Assembly (NCBI GenBank): GCA_965222065.1
Contig: OZ244933.1
Span: 1,612,001-1,676,000, forward strand
Length of the DNA: 64,000 nucleotides
Direction: 5' to 3'
From: GM7GCV1 sp965222065
GTDB lineage: Bacteria > Pseudomonadota > Gammaproteobacteria > Pseudomonadales > GM7GCV1
Part shown: positions 8,371 through 15,662 of the stretch, in pieces
Layout: each line of letters starts with the position of its first letter
Position numbering within the stretch: the stretch's first letter is position 1
The notes under the pieces: generated by a model
What the model was told of the DNA's origin: nothing
The model's input: only the letters and a program-made list of their open reading frames with translations
Database searches by the model: none
Position numbers and translations under genes: made by a program

Positions 8371-9690
8371 ATGAAGAACAAAACTGTCGGGGCATCAGAG
8401 CGTGCCGCCCAACTGGCCTGGGATTTATTAACTGCCGAGGATGACGGCCGGGTTTGCAGGGATATTCCCGAAAGTGCATGTAACGATCAGCCCAAAAATT
8501 TTGTCACCCATATTATTGCTTTGTCGATGACCAAGTTGGCGGATGGCCTGTTAAACCCCAAACTGATTTTGAGCTGGATATTAAGCAGTCTTGGCGCACC
8601 TGCCTATTTTGTTGGCTGGCTGGTACCCATACGTGAGGCCGGAGCGCTCTTACCACAGCTGTTTATAGCCAGTTATATTCGCTCATTGCCTGTACGCAAG
8701 ACCGTCTGGACACTGGGCAGTATTGTTCAGGGTATTTGTGCCACGGGAATCGCTCTGGCGGCTCTGAATCTTGAAGGATTTGAACTTGGTTTGACCGTGG
8801 TCTCTCTTCTGGCGGTATTGGCCCTGGCACGAAGCCTGTGCTCGGTTTCCTATAAAGATGTGTTGGGTAAAACGGTCGGCAAATCAAAACGCGGCACAGC
8901 CACAGGAACTGCCAGCTCTATCGCTGCCAGTGGCGTTTTAGCCTATGCACTTGCGCTCTCCTCTGGCTGGTTTGACACGCAGGACCTATTGATAGCAGGC
9001 CTGTTTTTAGCCGGGGCACTTTGGATAACGGCGAGCCTGTTGTTTACCCGGTTGACCGAAGAAGAGGGCGCAACTGAGGGTGGAGGCAACCCCTATCGCC
9101 TGGCTCTGGAGAATATTGGTTCCCTGGCAAGAGACAGACAGCTCCTCCTGTTTATCTTCACGCGAGCATTACTTATTGCCACCGCGCTGGCACCACCTTT
9201 TATGGTGGCACTGAATGCTGGCAACGCTACGGGAGGTCTGTCGCAACTGGGCCTGCTTCTGCTGGCGTCCTCACTGGCCGGCCTGGGCAGCAGTTATGTC
9301 TGGGGCCGACTGGCTGATAGATCAAGTCGCTGGGTCCTGATACTGGCGGCGATAATGGGCTCTTTCACGCTTTTTTTGACCGTGCTGCTGGCCCAGTCTG
9401 ATCTGATGAAAACCTGGTGGCTACTTCCCTCGCTTTTGTTTGGCCTGATGGTTGCCTACGAAGGGGTACGGCTGGGACGCTCAACCCATCTGGTGGATAT
9501 GGCCAGCGAAGATCAGCGTGCCCTGTATACGGCGTTATCCAACACAATTATCGGTATCCTTTTGTTCCTTGGCGGTTTTTTCAGTCTGGTTGCCAACGCC
9601 TACGGGTCTGTAGCTGTATTGGCGATATTTGCGATGATGTGCCTTCTTGCCACCATTCCTGCCTTTCTTATGAAAGAAGCCCAGACATAG
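8371..9690 (+). CDS. MFS transporter
   Basis: 439 residues with about 12 hydrophobic helices split by a charged central loop (LFTRLTEEEGATEGGGNPYRLALENI, about residues 225-250). MFS-like features include KDVLGKTVGKSKRGTATG after helix 4-5 and WGRLADRSSRWVLI in the second half. The soluble N-terminal extension of about 60 residues (AAQLAWDLLTAEDDGRVCRDIPESACNDQP) is longer than usual. The substrate is unknown. The gene stands alone between tspO and the GFA gene on the plus strand. Confidence 0.82.
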   Translation: MKNKTVGASERAAQLAWDLLTAEDDGRVCRDIPESACNDQPKNFVTHIIALSMTKLADGLLNPKLILSWILSSLGAPAYFVGWLVPIREAGALLPQLFIASYIRSLPVRKTVWTLGSIVQGICATGIALAALNLEGFELGLTVVSLLAVLALARSLCSVSYKDVLGKTVGKSKRGTATGTASSIAASGVLAYALALSSGWFDTQDLLIAGLFLAGALWITASLLFTRLTEEEGATEGGGNPYRLALENIGSLARDRQLLLFIFTRALLIATALAPPFMVALNAGNATGGLSQLGLLLLASSLAGLGSSYVWGRLADRSSRWVLILAAIMGSFTLFLTVLLAQSDLMKTWWLLPSLLFGLMVAYEGVRLGRSTHLVDMASEDQRALYTALSNTIIGILLFLGGFFSLVANAYGSVAVLAIFAMMCLLATIPAFLMKEAQT

Positions 9691-9757
9691 TTGATGGCAC
9701 AACCTGGATAAGTGTGCTCAAATCAGGATCCATTAATCCTGGTAACGGAGAACAGCC

Positions 9758-10180
9758 ATGGTCGAAGCAACCACCCTCACCGGAAGCTGCCTTTGTGGCG
9801 CCGTAAAGATTACTGCAAATAAGCCCAGTTATAAGGTAGGTGCATGCCATTGCGGTATGTGTCGAAAGTGGGGCGGTGGTCCTTATATGGAGATTAACTG
9901 TGGCCCGGACGTTTCTTTTGAAGGCAAGGAACACATCCAGGTATATAACTCATCAGACTGGTCGGAGCGCGGTTTTTGTCACCAATGTGGCAGTCATCTG
10001 TTTTATCGGTTAAAAGAGGATGGGCAACACATGGTGCCCGTCGGACTCTTTGATGACCAGGAACAATTCGTCTTTGAACATCAGGTATTCATAGATAAAA
10101 AACCTTCGTTTTACAGCTTCTCAAACAATACAAAAAACATGACAGAAGACGAAGTATTTAAAATGTTTGGGGCTTCCTGA
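9758..10180 (+). CDS. GFA-family zinc protein
   Basis: 140 residues with the GFA (glutathione-dependent formaldehyde-activating enzyme-like) zinc fold: GSCLCGAVKI near the N-terminus, CHCGMCRKWGGGPYMEI in the middle and GFCHQCGSHLFYRL further on. Seven cysteines form the structural CxxC/CxC sites and the catalytic-type zinc site. Most GFA-domain proteins are not proven formaldehyde enzymes, so only the fold is assigned. AACGGAG lies just upstream of the ATG. The small lipoprotein gene follows after 13 bp. Confidence 0.87.
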   Translation: MVEATTLTGSCLCGAVKITANKPSYKVGACHCGMCRKWGGGPYMEINCGPDVSFEGKEHIQVYNSSDWSERGFCHQCGSHLFYRLKEDGQHMVPVGLFDDQEQFVFEHQVFIDKKPSFYSFSNNTKNMTEDEVFKMFGAS

Positions 10181-10193
10181 CGTGAGTGACGCA

Positions 10194-10394
10194 ATGAAAA
10201 TACTCGTTATTTGCCTAGTCTTTCTGTCTCTTGCAAGTTGCTCAAACAGGGGCATCTACGAGGGAGTTCAAGCCGGCAACCGATTTGAATGTTCAAAGCT
10301 CCCGCCAACTCAATACGATGAATGTATGAGTCGTGCCAATACACCTTATGCAGAGTACGAGCGCGAACGAAAGGAAGCCCTGGAAAAAGAATAA
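10194..10394 (+). CDS. Small putative lipoprotein
   Basis: 66 residues starting MKILVICLVFLSLASCSN. A short hydrophobic signal ends in the lipobox LASC, with Cys16 as the predicted lipidated residue; Ser at the +2 position suggests outer-membrane sorting (inference). The mature part is short, charged and has two further cysteines (FECSKLPPTQYDECMSRA) before an acidic/basic tail (YAEYERERKEALEKE). This resembles the small lipoproteins common in marine gammaproteobacteria. The start at 10194 is chosen because it begins the signal peptide; in-frame upstream starts exist. Confidence 0.65.
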   Translation: MKILVICLVFLSLASCSNRGIYEGVQAGNRFECSKLPPTQYDECMSRANTPYAEYERERKEALEKE

Positions 10395-10415
10395 AGCCCT
10401 GGGGAAGAATGTTGC

Positions 10416-10991
10416 ATGCAGGACATAAAATCACTTGACCAACAGCGTCATGAATTTGCGCAGAGACGTTTAATCGCCACGCCCATTGCCGGACTCATTG
10501 CCTGGACAATCATTGGTCTTTGCTCTCTTTTCCTGGACCCTTTCGCCCTCTCCATGGTTTTATTTGTAGCGACAGGCACTATCGTTTACCTGGGTATGTT
10601 TGTCTCAAAATTCACCGGTGAGAACTTTCTCGATAAAAACAGGCCGCGCAATAGCTTTGATTCCCTCTTTTTCTACACTGTCGGCATGTCGGTTCTGGTC
10701 TATGCGATCGCCATTCCTTTCTTTCTTGTGGATTACTCCTCATTACCACTCTCTGTTGGCATCCTGACGGGCTTAATGTGGCTACCCATTTCATGGATTA
10801 TTCAGCACTGGATTGGTTGGGTTCATGCCATCGCCAGGACAGCAGCTATCCTGCTTGTCTGGTATCTGTTCCCGGAACATCGTTTCTTGGCGGTATCCCT
10901 GGTGATTGTCTTGTTATATATCTTTGCCATCAGTGTGCTGGAGAACCGCTGGCAGCGTATTCAAAAACAGCAACATGAGAATCCAGCCTGA
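10416..10991 (+). CDS. Hypothetical multi-pass membrane protein (possibly DUF7010-like)
   Basis: 191 residues. A polar N-terminus (MQDIKSLDQQRHEFAQRRL) is followed by about six hydrophobic segments, the clearest being TPIAGLIAWTIIGLCSLFL, FALSMVLFVATGTIVYLGMFV, FFYTVGMSVLVYAIAIPFFL and FLAVSLVIVLLYIFAISVL. The layout reminds me of DUF7010 proteins, but this is not certain. It begins 22 bp after the lipoprotein gene and ends 9 bp before the kinase-like gene. Confidence 0.6.
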   Translation: MQDIKSLDQQRHEFAQRRLIATPIAGLIAWTIIGLCSLFLDPFALSMVLFVATGTIVYLGMFVSKFTGENFLDKNRPRNSFDSLFFYTVGMSVLVYAIAIPFFLVDYSSLPLSVGILTGLMWLPISWIIQHWIGWVHAIARTAAILLVWYLFPEHRFLAVSLVIVLLYIFAISVLENRWQRIQKQQHENPA

Positions 10992-11000
10992 GAGGAAAAG

Positions 11001-11483
11001 TTGAAGCGAATCGTTATCTTTGGAAATTCCGGTTCCGGAAAGTCCACTCTCGCAAGGAAACTAAAAGACGCCGAAAACCTGGCCCATCTCGACCTGGATA
11101 CTGTGGCCTGGTTGCCTGTATCTCCACCCACGAGAGCCCCTGTCAACGAATCGAAAGCAGTGATTGATGATTTTATCGAGACGAACAAATGCTGGGTCAT
11201 TGAAGGCTGTTATTCGGATTTACTGGATCTTGCCATTCCCGAGGCTACTGAGATCATCTATATGAATTTATCCGTAGAAGCATGCATAGCCAATGCAAAA
11301 AACCGCCCCTGGGAGCCTCACAAATATGAATCCAGGGAAGCTCAGGATGCCAATTTGGAAATGTTGATCGACTGGATAGCCCAATATGCAGAGCGGCAGG
11401 ATAGTTTCTCCAAAACAGCACACAAAACCCTGTTTGATCAATATGGGGGGAAGAAAACCATGCACAGGCAAAACCTGCCGTAA
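11001..11483 (+). CDS. P-loop nucleotide kinase-like protein
   Basis: 160 residues with a TTG start at 11001 supported by AGAGGA at 10991-10996. Walker A GNSGSGKST lies at residues 8-16, followed by HLDLDTVAW and WVIEGCYSDLLD, the pattern of adenylate-kinase/shikimate-kinase-like small P-loop proteins (sometimes annotated as topology modulation or FlaR-like). LIDWIAQYAERQDSFSKTAHKTLFDQY forms the lid-like C-terminal helix. Substrate is unknown. About 150 bp without a recognisable gene follow. Confidence 0.78.
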   Translation: MKRIVIFGNSGSGKSTLARKLKDAENLAHLDLDTVAWLPVSPPTRAPVNESKAVIDDFIETNKCWVIEGCYSDLLDLAIPEATEIIYMNLSVEACIANAKNRPWEPHKYESREAQDANLEMLIDWIAQYAERQDSFSKTAHKTLFDQYGGKKTMHRQNLP

Positions 11484-11637
11484 GCAAAGTGCCTCTTATC
11501 GCCCCCTGTTATCCTGGTTATTAATTAACTATTATTCTTAAAAGGTTCTGCACACACTTGATGCGCAGGCCCCAAAAGGTTGGCTATACCTGATGCAGGT
11601 CTGATTCCACTAATACCAAAATCAAGAGGGAAACGTT

Positions 11638-12045
11638 ATGGAAAATTTTCTGGAACTTTGGCGACCTCGCGTGCTTAGCATTATGCGCATCGTGACGGGC
11701 TTTCTGTTTATCCAGCATGGCACCATGAAGATGTTTGGCTGGCCGTTGCCCCAGCGCGGTGAGTTTGTATTGTTCTCACTTTCTGGCACTGCAGGGGTTC
11801 TTGAAGTATTCGGCGGACTGTTAATTATGATCGGCCTGTTCACCCGCTCAACCGCTTTCGTCATGTCCGGTCTGATGGCCTTTGCCTACTTTCTGGCCCA
11901 TGCACCACAAGGTTTCCTGCCAATTACCAATGGCGGCGAACTTGCCACGGTTTGGTCGTTTTTGTTTCTCTACCTGGCCTTTGCAGGTGGTGGTGAATGG
12001 AGTGTTGACCAGTTTCTGGCAAACAGGAAACAGGGAGCTGCATAA
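11638..12045 (+). CDS. DoxX-family membrane protein
   Basis: 135 residues, four transmembrane helices, DoxX/SURF4-like: RPRVLSIMRIVTGFLFIQHGTMKMFGWP at the start, GTAGVLEVFGGLLIMIGLFTRSTAFVMSGLMAFAYFLAHAP in the middle and GGGEWSVDQFLANRK at the end. The HG...K motif of helix 1 and the E-GG motif of helix 2 are conserved. The family is linked to quinone or thiol redox chemistry in membranes, with no single reaction. Ribosome site AGAGGGAAA precedes the ATG at 11638. It appears to be a single-gene unit. Confidence 0.88.
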   Translation: MENFLELWRPRVLSIMRIVTGFLFIQHGTMKMFGWPLPQRGEFVLFSLSGTAGVLEVFGGLLIMIGLFTRSTAFVMSGLMAFAYFLAHAPQGFLPITNGGELATVWSFLFLYLAFAGGGEWSVDQFLANRKQGAA

Positions 12046-12125
12046 ATCAGAAACACCCTGACTTCGCTCCGAATCCAGGTTGCCGCATAAATAATCACCT
12101 GCTTGCCAATTGTGGGAAAGACGTA

Positions 12126-12716
12126 ATGATTAAGCTCCCGGGCGCATATCGGCAGGCAAGTGTGGGCGATGCACTTGCCATGGCAGAACTGGTCAACATG
12201 GCTGGCGAGGGATTGCCTTTTTATTTATGGAGCCAGCTGGCTTTAGATAATCAGACTGCCTGGGACGTCGGCAAGGAACGGGCTCGACGCGAAACCGGTG
12301 GCTTTTCTTACAGGAATACCATTGTACGCGTGGAGTCCGATCAGGTTATTGCCGCACTCATCGGCTACCCGATCGACGAGGATCCAGAGCCTGTTGACTA
12401 CGCCTCTCTTCCACCGCTTTTTGCCCCCCTCCAGACACTTGAGGACATGGCGCCAGGCACCTGGTACGTCAATGTCCTGGCGACCTACCCCGACTTTCGC
12501 GGAAAAGGCTACGGCAGCGAATTGCTCACTATCGCCGAGACCATCGCGAGGGATACTGGCAGACACGGACTAAGCATTATTGTGGCAGATACCAACAAGA
12601 CCGCACGACGACTGTATGAGCGCCATGGCTATCATGAGAAGGCCCGTAAACCCCTCGTAAAAGAACAGTTTCAACACCCTGGAAAAGAGTGGGTATTGCT
12701 GGTGAAGATCTTTTAA
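12126..12716 (+). CDS. GNAT-family N-acetyltransferase
   Basis: 196 residues with the GNAT core in the second half: WYVNVLATYPDFRGKGYGSELLTIAETIARDTG contains the acetyl-CoA pyrophosphate loop (R-G-K-G-Y-G), and LSIIVADTNKTARRLYERHGYHEKARKPL the C-terminal beta-bulge and helix. The N-terminal region, rich in acidic and aromatic residues, probably forms the acceptor pocket. The acceptor is unknown. An 80 bp gap separates it from doxX. Confidence 0.87.
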   Translation: MIKLPGAYRQASVGDALAMAELVNMAGEGLPFYLWSQLALDNQTAWDVGKERARRETGGFSYRNTIVRVESDQVIAALIGYPIDEDPEPVDYASLPPLFAPLQTLEDMAPGTWYVNVLATYPDFRGKGYGSELLTIAETIARDTGRHGLSIIVADTNKTARRLYERHGYHEKARKPLVKEQFQHPGKEWVLLVKIF

Positions 12717-12841
12717 CAGTGCGGATTTCTCATCATTCTTGTATTTCCCTGATCTGATTCCTGTTCCTTGCTGTTCGTGTTCAAGGTAAATCCGTAAAAT
12801 TGCGTCTGTCTGCTTATCTGCCCAGCCAAAAGGGGTCATTA

Positions 12842-13105
12842 ATGTTTGCAATAAATATGGTTTCGCTTTTGGGGCTGATAGCCGCTTTCTGTACCACTTT
12901 TGCCTTTGTTCCCCAGGCATTGCGCATCATTAAAACCCGCCATACCAAAGACCTGTCACTTGGCATGTACATCATTTTTTCGCTCGGTGTTCTTTTGTGG
13001 TTAATTTATGGCTTTCTGCAAATGGATATTCCCATCATGCTCGCAAATTTTGTGACCTTTATTTTTAGCTTCACGATTTTACTCATGAAGCTAAAATACA
13101 AATAA
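12842..13105 (+). CDS. SemiSWEET-type sugar transporter
   Basis: 87 residues and three transmembrane helices, a half-SWEET unit that works as a homodimer. The PQ-loop motif is clear: AAFCTTFAFVPQALRIIKTRHTKDLSLGMYIIFSLGVLLWLIYGFL, followed by DIPIMLANFVTFIFSFTILLMKLKYK. Bacterial SemiSWEETs facilitate passive uptake of glucose or sucrose. The start at 12842 is chosen because AGGGG lies 8-12 bases upstream and the length then matches the family; the frame is open further upstream. Confidence 0.9.
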   Translation: MFAINMVSLLGLIAAFCTTFAFVPQALRIIKTRHTKDLSLGMYIIFSLGVLLWLIYGFLQMDIPIMLANFVTFIFSFTILLMKLKYK

Positions 13106-13118
13106 ACTGTACACGCAG

Positions 13119-13550
13119 ATGAACACCCTCGAGATTCAATACGGGTCCGCTGCCTACCGCGAATGCCTTGCCTTGCGCAATGCGGTTTTAAGAGCACCTC
13201 TGGGTATGGAACTGTCTGAGGAAGATGTTGCCGGGGAACATGAACATCTGCATGTGGGCATTTTTCAGGGACAGCAATTAATGGGCTGTATCATTGCCAA
13301 ACCGATTGAAGCAGGACGGCTAGCCAAAATACGGCAAATGGTGATAGCGTCGGAAGCACAGGGGAAAGGATTTGGTCATCGGCTTCTTCGCGATACTGAA
13401 TCATTGCTAAAGGCACGGGGGTTTAGTGAGGTAGAGCTCAATGCCCGAAAAACTGCCATTCCTTTCTATGAAAAACAGGGTTACAAAGGCGTTGGGGATT
13501 TTTTTGACCGCCTTGGCCTTCCACACTTAAAGATGCAAAAAATATTGTGA
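13119..13550 (+). CDS. GNAT-family N-acetyltransferase
   Basis: 143 residues, ElaA/YjcF-like GNAT. ECLALRNAVLRAPLGMELSEEDVAGEHEHLHVGIFQGQQLMGCIIAKPIEAGRLAKIRQMVIASEAQGKGFGHRLLRDTE contains the acetyl-CoA loop (QGKGFGHRL, about residues 88-96), and VELNARKTAIPFYEKQGYKGVGDFF is the usual C-terminal motif. It begins 13 bp after the SemiSWEET gene and its stop overlaps the next GTG start by four bases, so the three genes are probably one operon. Confidence 0.88.
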   Translation: MNTLEIQYGSAAYRECLALRNAVLRAPLGMELSEEDVAGEHEHLHVGIFQGQQLMGCIIAKPIEAGRLAKIRQMVIASEAQGKGFGHRLLRDTESLLKARGFSEVELNARKTAIPFYEKQGYKGVGDFFDRLGLPHLKMQKIL

Positions 13551-13762
13551 AAAAAGTACTCAATTTTCTATTAATCATTAATGGCATTCTTCTCATCATC
13601 GTTGGAGCCATGCTGGCTTTGATGCCTTTTTTGCAGACCATGAACACTGGGACAGAGAATACCGAACAGTCGCTGCTACCCATTCTGGTGTTGGGGCTTG
13701 TCCTGACTGCCGGCGGCGGATTTTTGCTTACCAAAGGAGTAAAGAAGCTCAAGAAGTTATAG
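13547..13762 (+). CDS. Small two-helix membrane protein
   Basis: 71 residues with a GTG start that overlaps the GNAT stop (GTGA). Two hydrophobic helices (FLLIINGILLIIVGAMLALMPFL and LLPILVLGLVLTAGGGFLLT) flank a short polar loop, and the tail is basic (KGVKKLKKL). No family was recognised. The tight overlap is the main reason to believe it is translated. It converges on the Nramp-like gene, leaving 5 bp between the stops; no terminator hairpin is evident there. Confidence 0.6.
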   Translation: MKKVLNFLLIINGILLIIVGAMLALMPFLQTMNTGTENTEQSLLPILVLGLVLTAGGGFLLTKGVKKLKKL

Positions 13763-13767
13763 GCCCT

Positions 13768-15003
13768 CTATACGATGGTCCGATACGCCATGGACGCAAA
13801 AAACAGCAAAATGACCACTATGGATGCCGACATTAGCCAACTGTTTCGCAGTTCACCTACCCAGTCCTTGCGACCATTTAGCAACAGCAGAACCAATGCC
13901 AGGAAGGGCAGGAACAATGCCCCGGCAACCGTATAAATTTTCTGGATTTCACTAAAGTTTCTGAAAAGGCCAATCATGGGCACGGTAGCGATATAAACCA
14001 GGAATGCCCTGTAAGGTAGCGTCCGGGTGTCGATGGCGACCTTTTTCCCGGGCAAATATTTTTCGCTAACCAGCCGACAGCAATCCGCAAAGATATAGGG
14101 AAGTGCCTGCCAAACGCCAAGCAAACTACTGAAGATCGCTCCGAATGCGCCGATCAGGAAAAATACTCGCCCCCAGGGGCCCAATTGCTCTCGAAGGCTC
14201 TCACCCAGATTGACCAGCAAGGTTGAGCCCGTTCCCTCAATCTCAATAGAACTGCCAATAATCAACATGGCAGCACCAAATAGCGCAGTGACTGTATAGC
14301 CCACGGCCAAATCAATTCGACAGATCGACATGTCTTTCGGGGATTCCCTGCCTTCTTCCCGCAACCAGTAGCCATAGCAAAGCAGGGTAATACTTCCTCC
14401 CACTCCACCAATGAGTGCCAGTGTCCAGCCCAGGCCGCTGCCAGCCAAATCGGGAATAGTCGGGATCAACAGGCCCTGAATGACACTGCCGGTTCCCGGC
14501 CAGAGATATCCGGCGGTCAGGACAACCGTCACAAACATGATGGCGATACAAACACGCATAGCGTATTCAAACAGGCGATAACCGCCGATAAGCACCATGA
14601 AAAAGCCAACCAGACTGGCAGAAATCCCAAAAACCACCTTGCCCTGGACAGAGTTTTCAAATAGCGGAATTAATGCGTGAAGGGCAACACCACTGGCGCC
14701 CATCAGAGCGCTGCCCAGAAAAAAGGAAAAGAGGATAAGGTAGAATAGAACCAGCCAGATAACCCAGCTACCGGCCTTGTGGACGACACCCTCCAGAATC
14801 GTGTCGCCCGTGGCAAGCTGCCATCGCGCCACGCCCTCGGAAATAATAAATTTCATCCATGCGCCGACAATAACGGCCCATAAAAGGGTGGTTCCGTAGT
14901 AACTGCCAACAATTGATCCAGTCGCCAGATCACCGGCACCAACTCCCGTTGCTGCCAGCAAGACACCGGGGCCAATAATGGAAAATAAGGGCGCTCGCTT
15001 CAC
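13768..15003 (-). CDS. Divergent Nramp-family carrier
   Basis: 411 residues with about eleven transmembrane helices and the overall Nramp/LeuT-fold layout, beginning FSIIGPGVLLAATGVGAGDLATGSIVGSYYG, which aligns with helix 1 of Nramp proteins. The canonical metal ligands are missing: the helix-1 DPGN motif reads GAGD, and the helix-6 MPH motif is replaced by GGVGGSITLLCYGYW. It thus belongs to a divergent Nramp subgroup whose substrate cannot be assumed to be Mn2+ or Fe2+. The start is a GTG at 15003. It is transcribed alone and converges with the small membrane protein on its left. Confidence 0.8.
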   Translation of the reverse strand: MKRAPLFSIIGPGVLLAATGVGAGDLATGSIVGSYYGTTLLWAVIVGAWMKFIISEGVARWQLATGDTILEGVVHKAGSWVIWLVLFYLILFSFFLGSALMGASGVALHALIPLFENSVQGKVVFGISASLVGFFMVLIGGYRLFEYAMRVCIAIMFVTVVLTAGYLWPGTGSVIQGLLIPTIPDLAGSGLGWTLALIGGVGGSITLLCYGYWLREEGRESPKDMSICRIDLAVGYTVTALFGAAMLIIGSSIEIEGTGSTLLVNLGESLREQLGPWGRVFFLIGAFGAIFSSLLGVWQALPYIFADCCRLVSEKYLPGKKVAIDTRTLPYRAFLVYIATVPMIGLFRNFSEIQKIYTVAGALFLPFLALVLLLLNGRKDWVGELRNSWLMSASIVVILLFFASMAYRTIV

Positions 15004-15074
15004 TTATATAACCATAAACAAATCTGATTGTTGTTGGCCTGAAAGGACGTTATCTTTCTTTTGCTGGCATGGGA

Positions 15075-15563
15075 TTAATCGCTTTCCGCAATTTCCTTGA
15101 TTTTTTCAAGCCCGCCAGTAAAGAGGTTGGTGCGGCGTTCAACATTGGCCTGAAAGGTTGTCTCATCTTCGTTCGAACGGTCCCACATAACGCGATAAAT
15201 CATCTTTGAGGTAGAGTCCGTTACCGGGCGTGCCTCCATGAACCCGTGGTATAAATTATAGGGAACCCCTTCCACCGGAGGCTGGGTATAGCCGTAAGAG
15301 AGCTCGGTTTGACCAACAAGTGGTTCAACAATGGTGCCATTGAGAACACGTACTGTCCCCAGGCCACCGTCCCCCTGGGTGATTTCGCAGGTCACTCCCA
15401 GCCAGTCCGAGATGTCGCAGTAGTCCCCAACTTTCGACCACACTTCCGCAGCTGGTCGATTGATGTCAATTTCAAACTCCAGTCGGTGATAGTCCGCCTG
15501 GGCCATTGCCAGACTGCAAAGGGTGATGGTAAAAAAAGCCAGAAAAAGTTTTTGAACATGCAT
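15075..15563 (-). CDS. Secreted SRPBCC (START/Bet v1-like) protein
   Basis: 162 residues. A signal peptide (MHVQKLFLAFFTITLCSLAMAQA) is followed by an SRPBCC fold: HRLEFEIDINRPAAEVWSKVGDYCDISDWLGVTCEITQGDGGLGTVRVL is the polyketide-cyclase/Bet v1 N-terminal hairpin and helix pair, and the long C-terminal helix (NLFTGGLEKIKEIAES) closes the cavity. Such proteins bind hydrophobic ligands, and a periplasmic location is predicted. The start at 15563 has GGGGAAA upstream and begins the signal peptide; the open frame continues 5' to 15653. It lies 100 bp downstream of the 676-residue protein, on the same strand, so it may be part of that transcript. Confidence 0.75.
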   Translation of the reverse strand: MHVQKLFLAFFTITLCSLAMAQADYHRLEFEIDINRPAAEVWSKVGDYCDISDWLGVTCEITQGDGGLGTVRVLNGTIVEPLVGQTELSYGYTQPPVEGVPYNLYHGFMEARPVTDSTSKMIYRVMWDRSNEDETTFQANVERRTNLFTGGLEKIKEIAESD

Positions 15564-15662
15564 TTTTATTATTTCCCCGTTTATTAGGTTTAATCCAAAA
15601 AGACCATGATTGCTGACAACTGACATACCAGCAGCGATATATTTATGTAGCACGGACCAGGT

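Noticed and set aside
9758..10180. Calling the GFA-domain protein a formaldehyde-activating enzyme
   Set aside because: Only the zinc fold is supported; no glutathione-formaldehyde pathway genes are present here.
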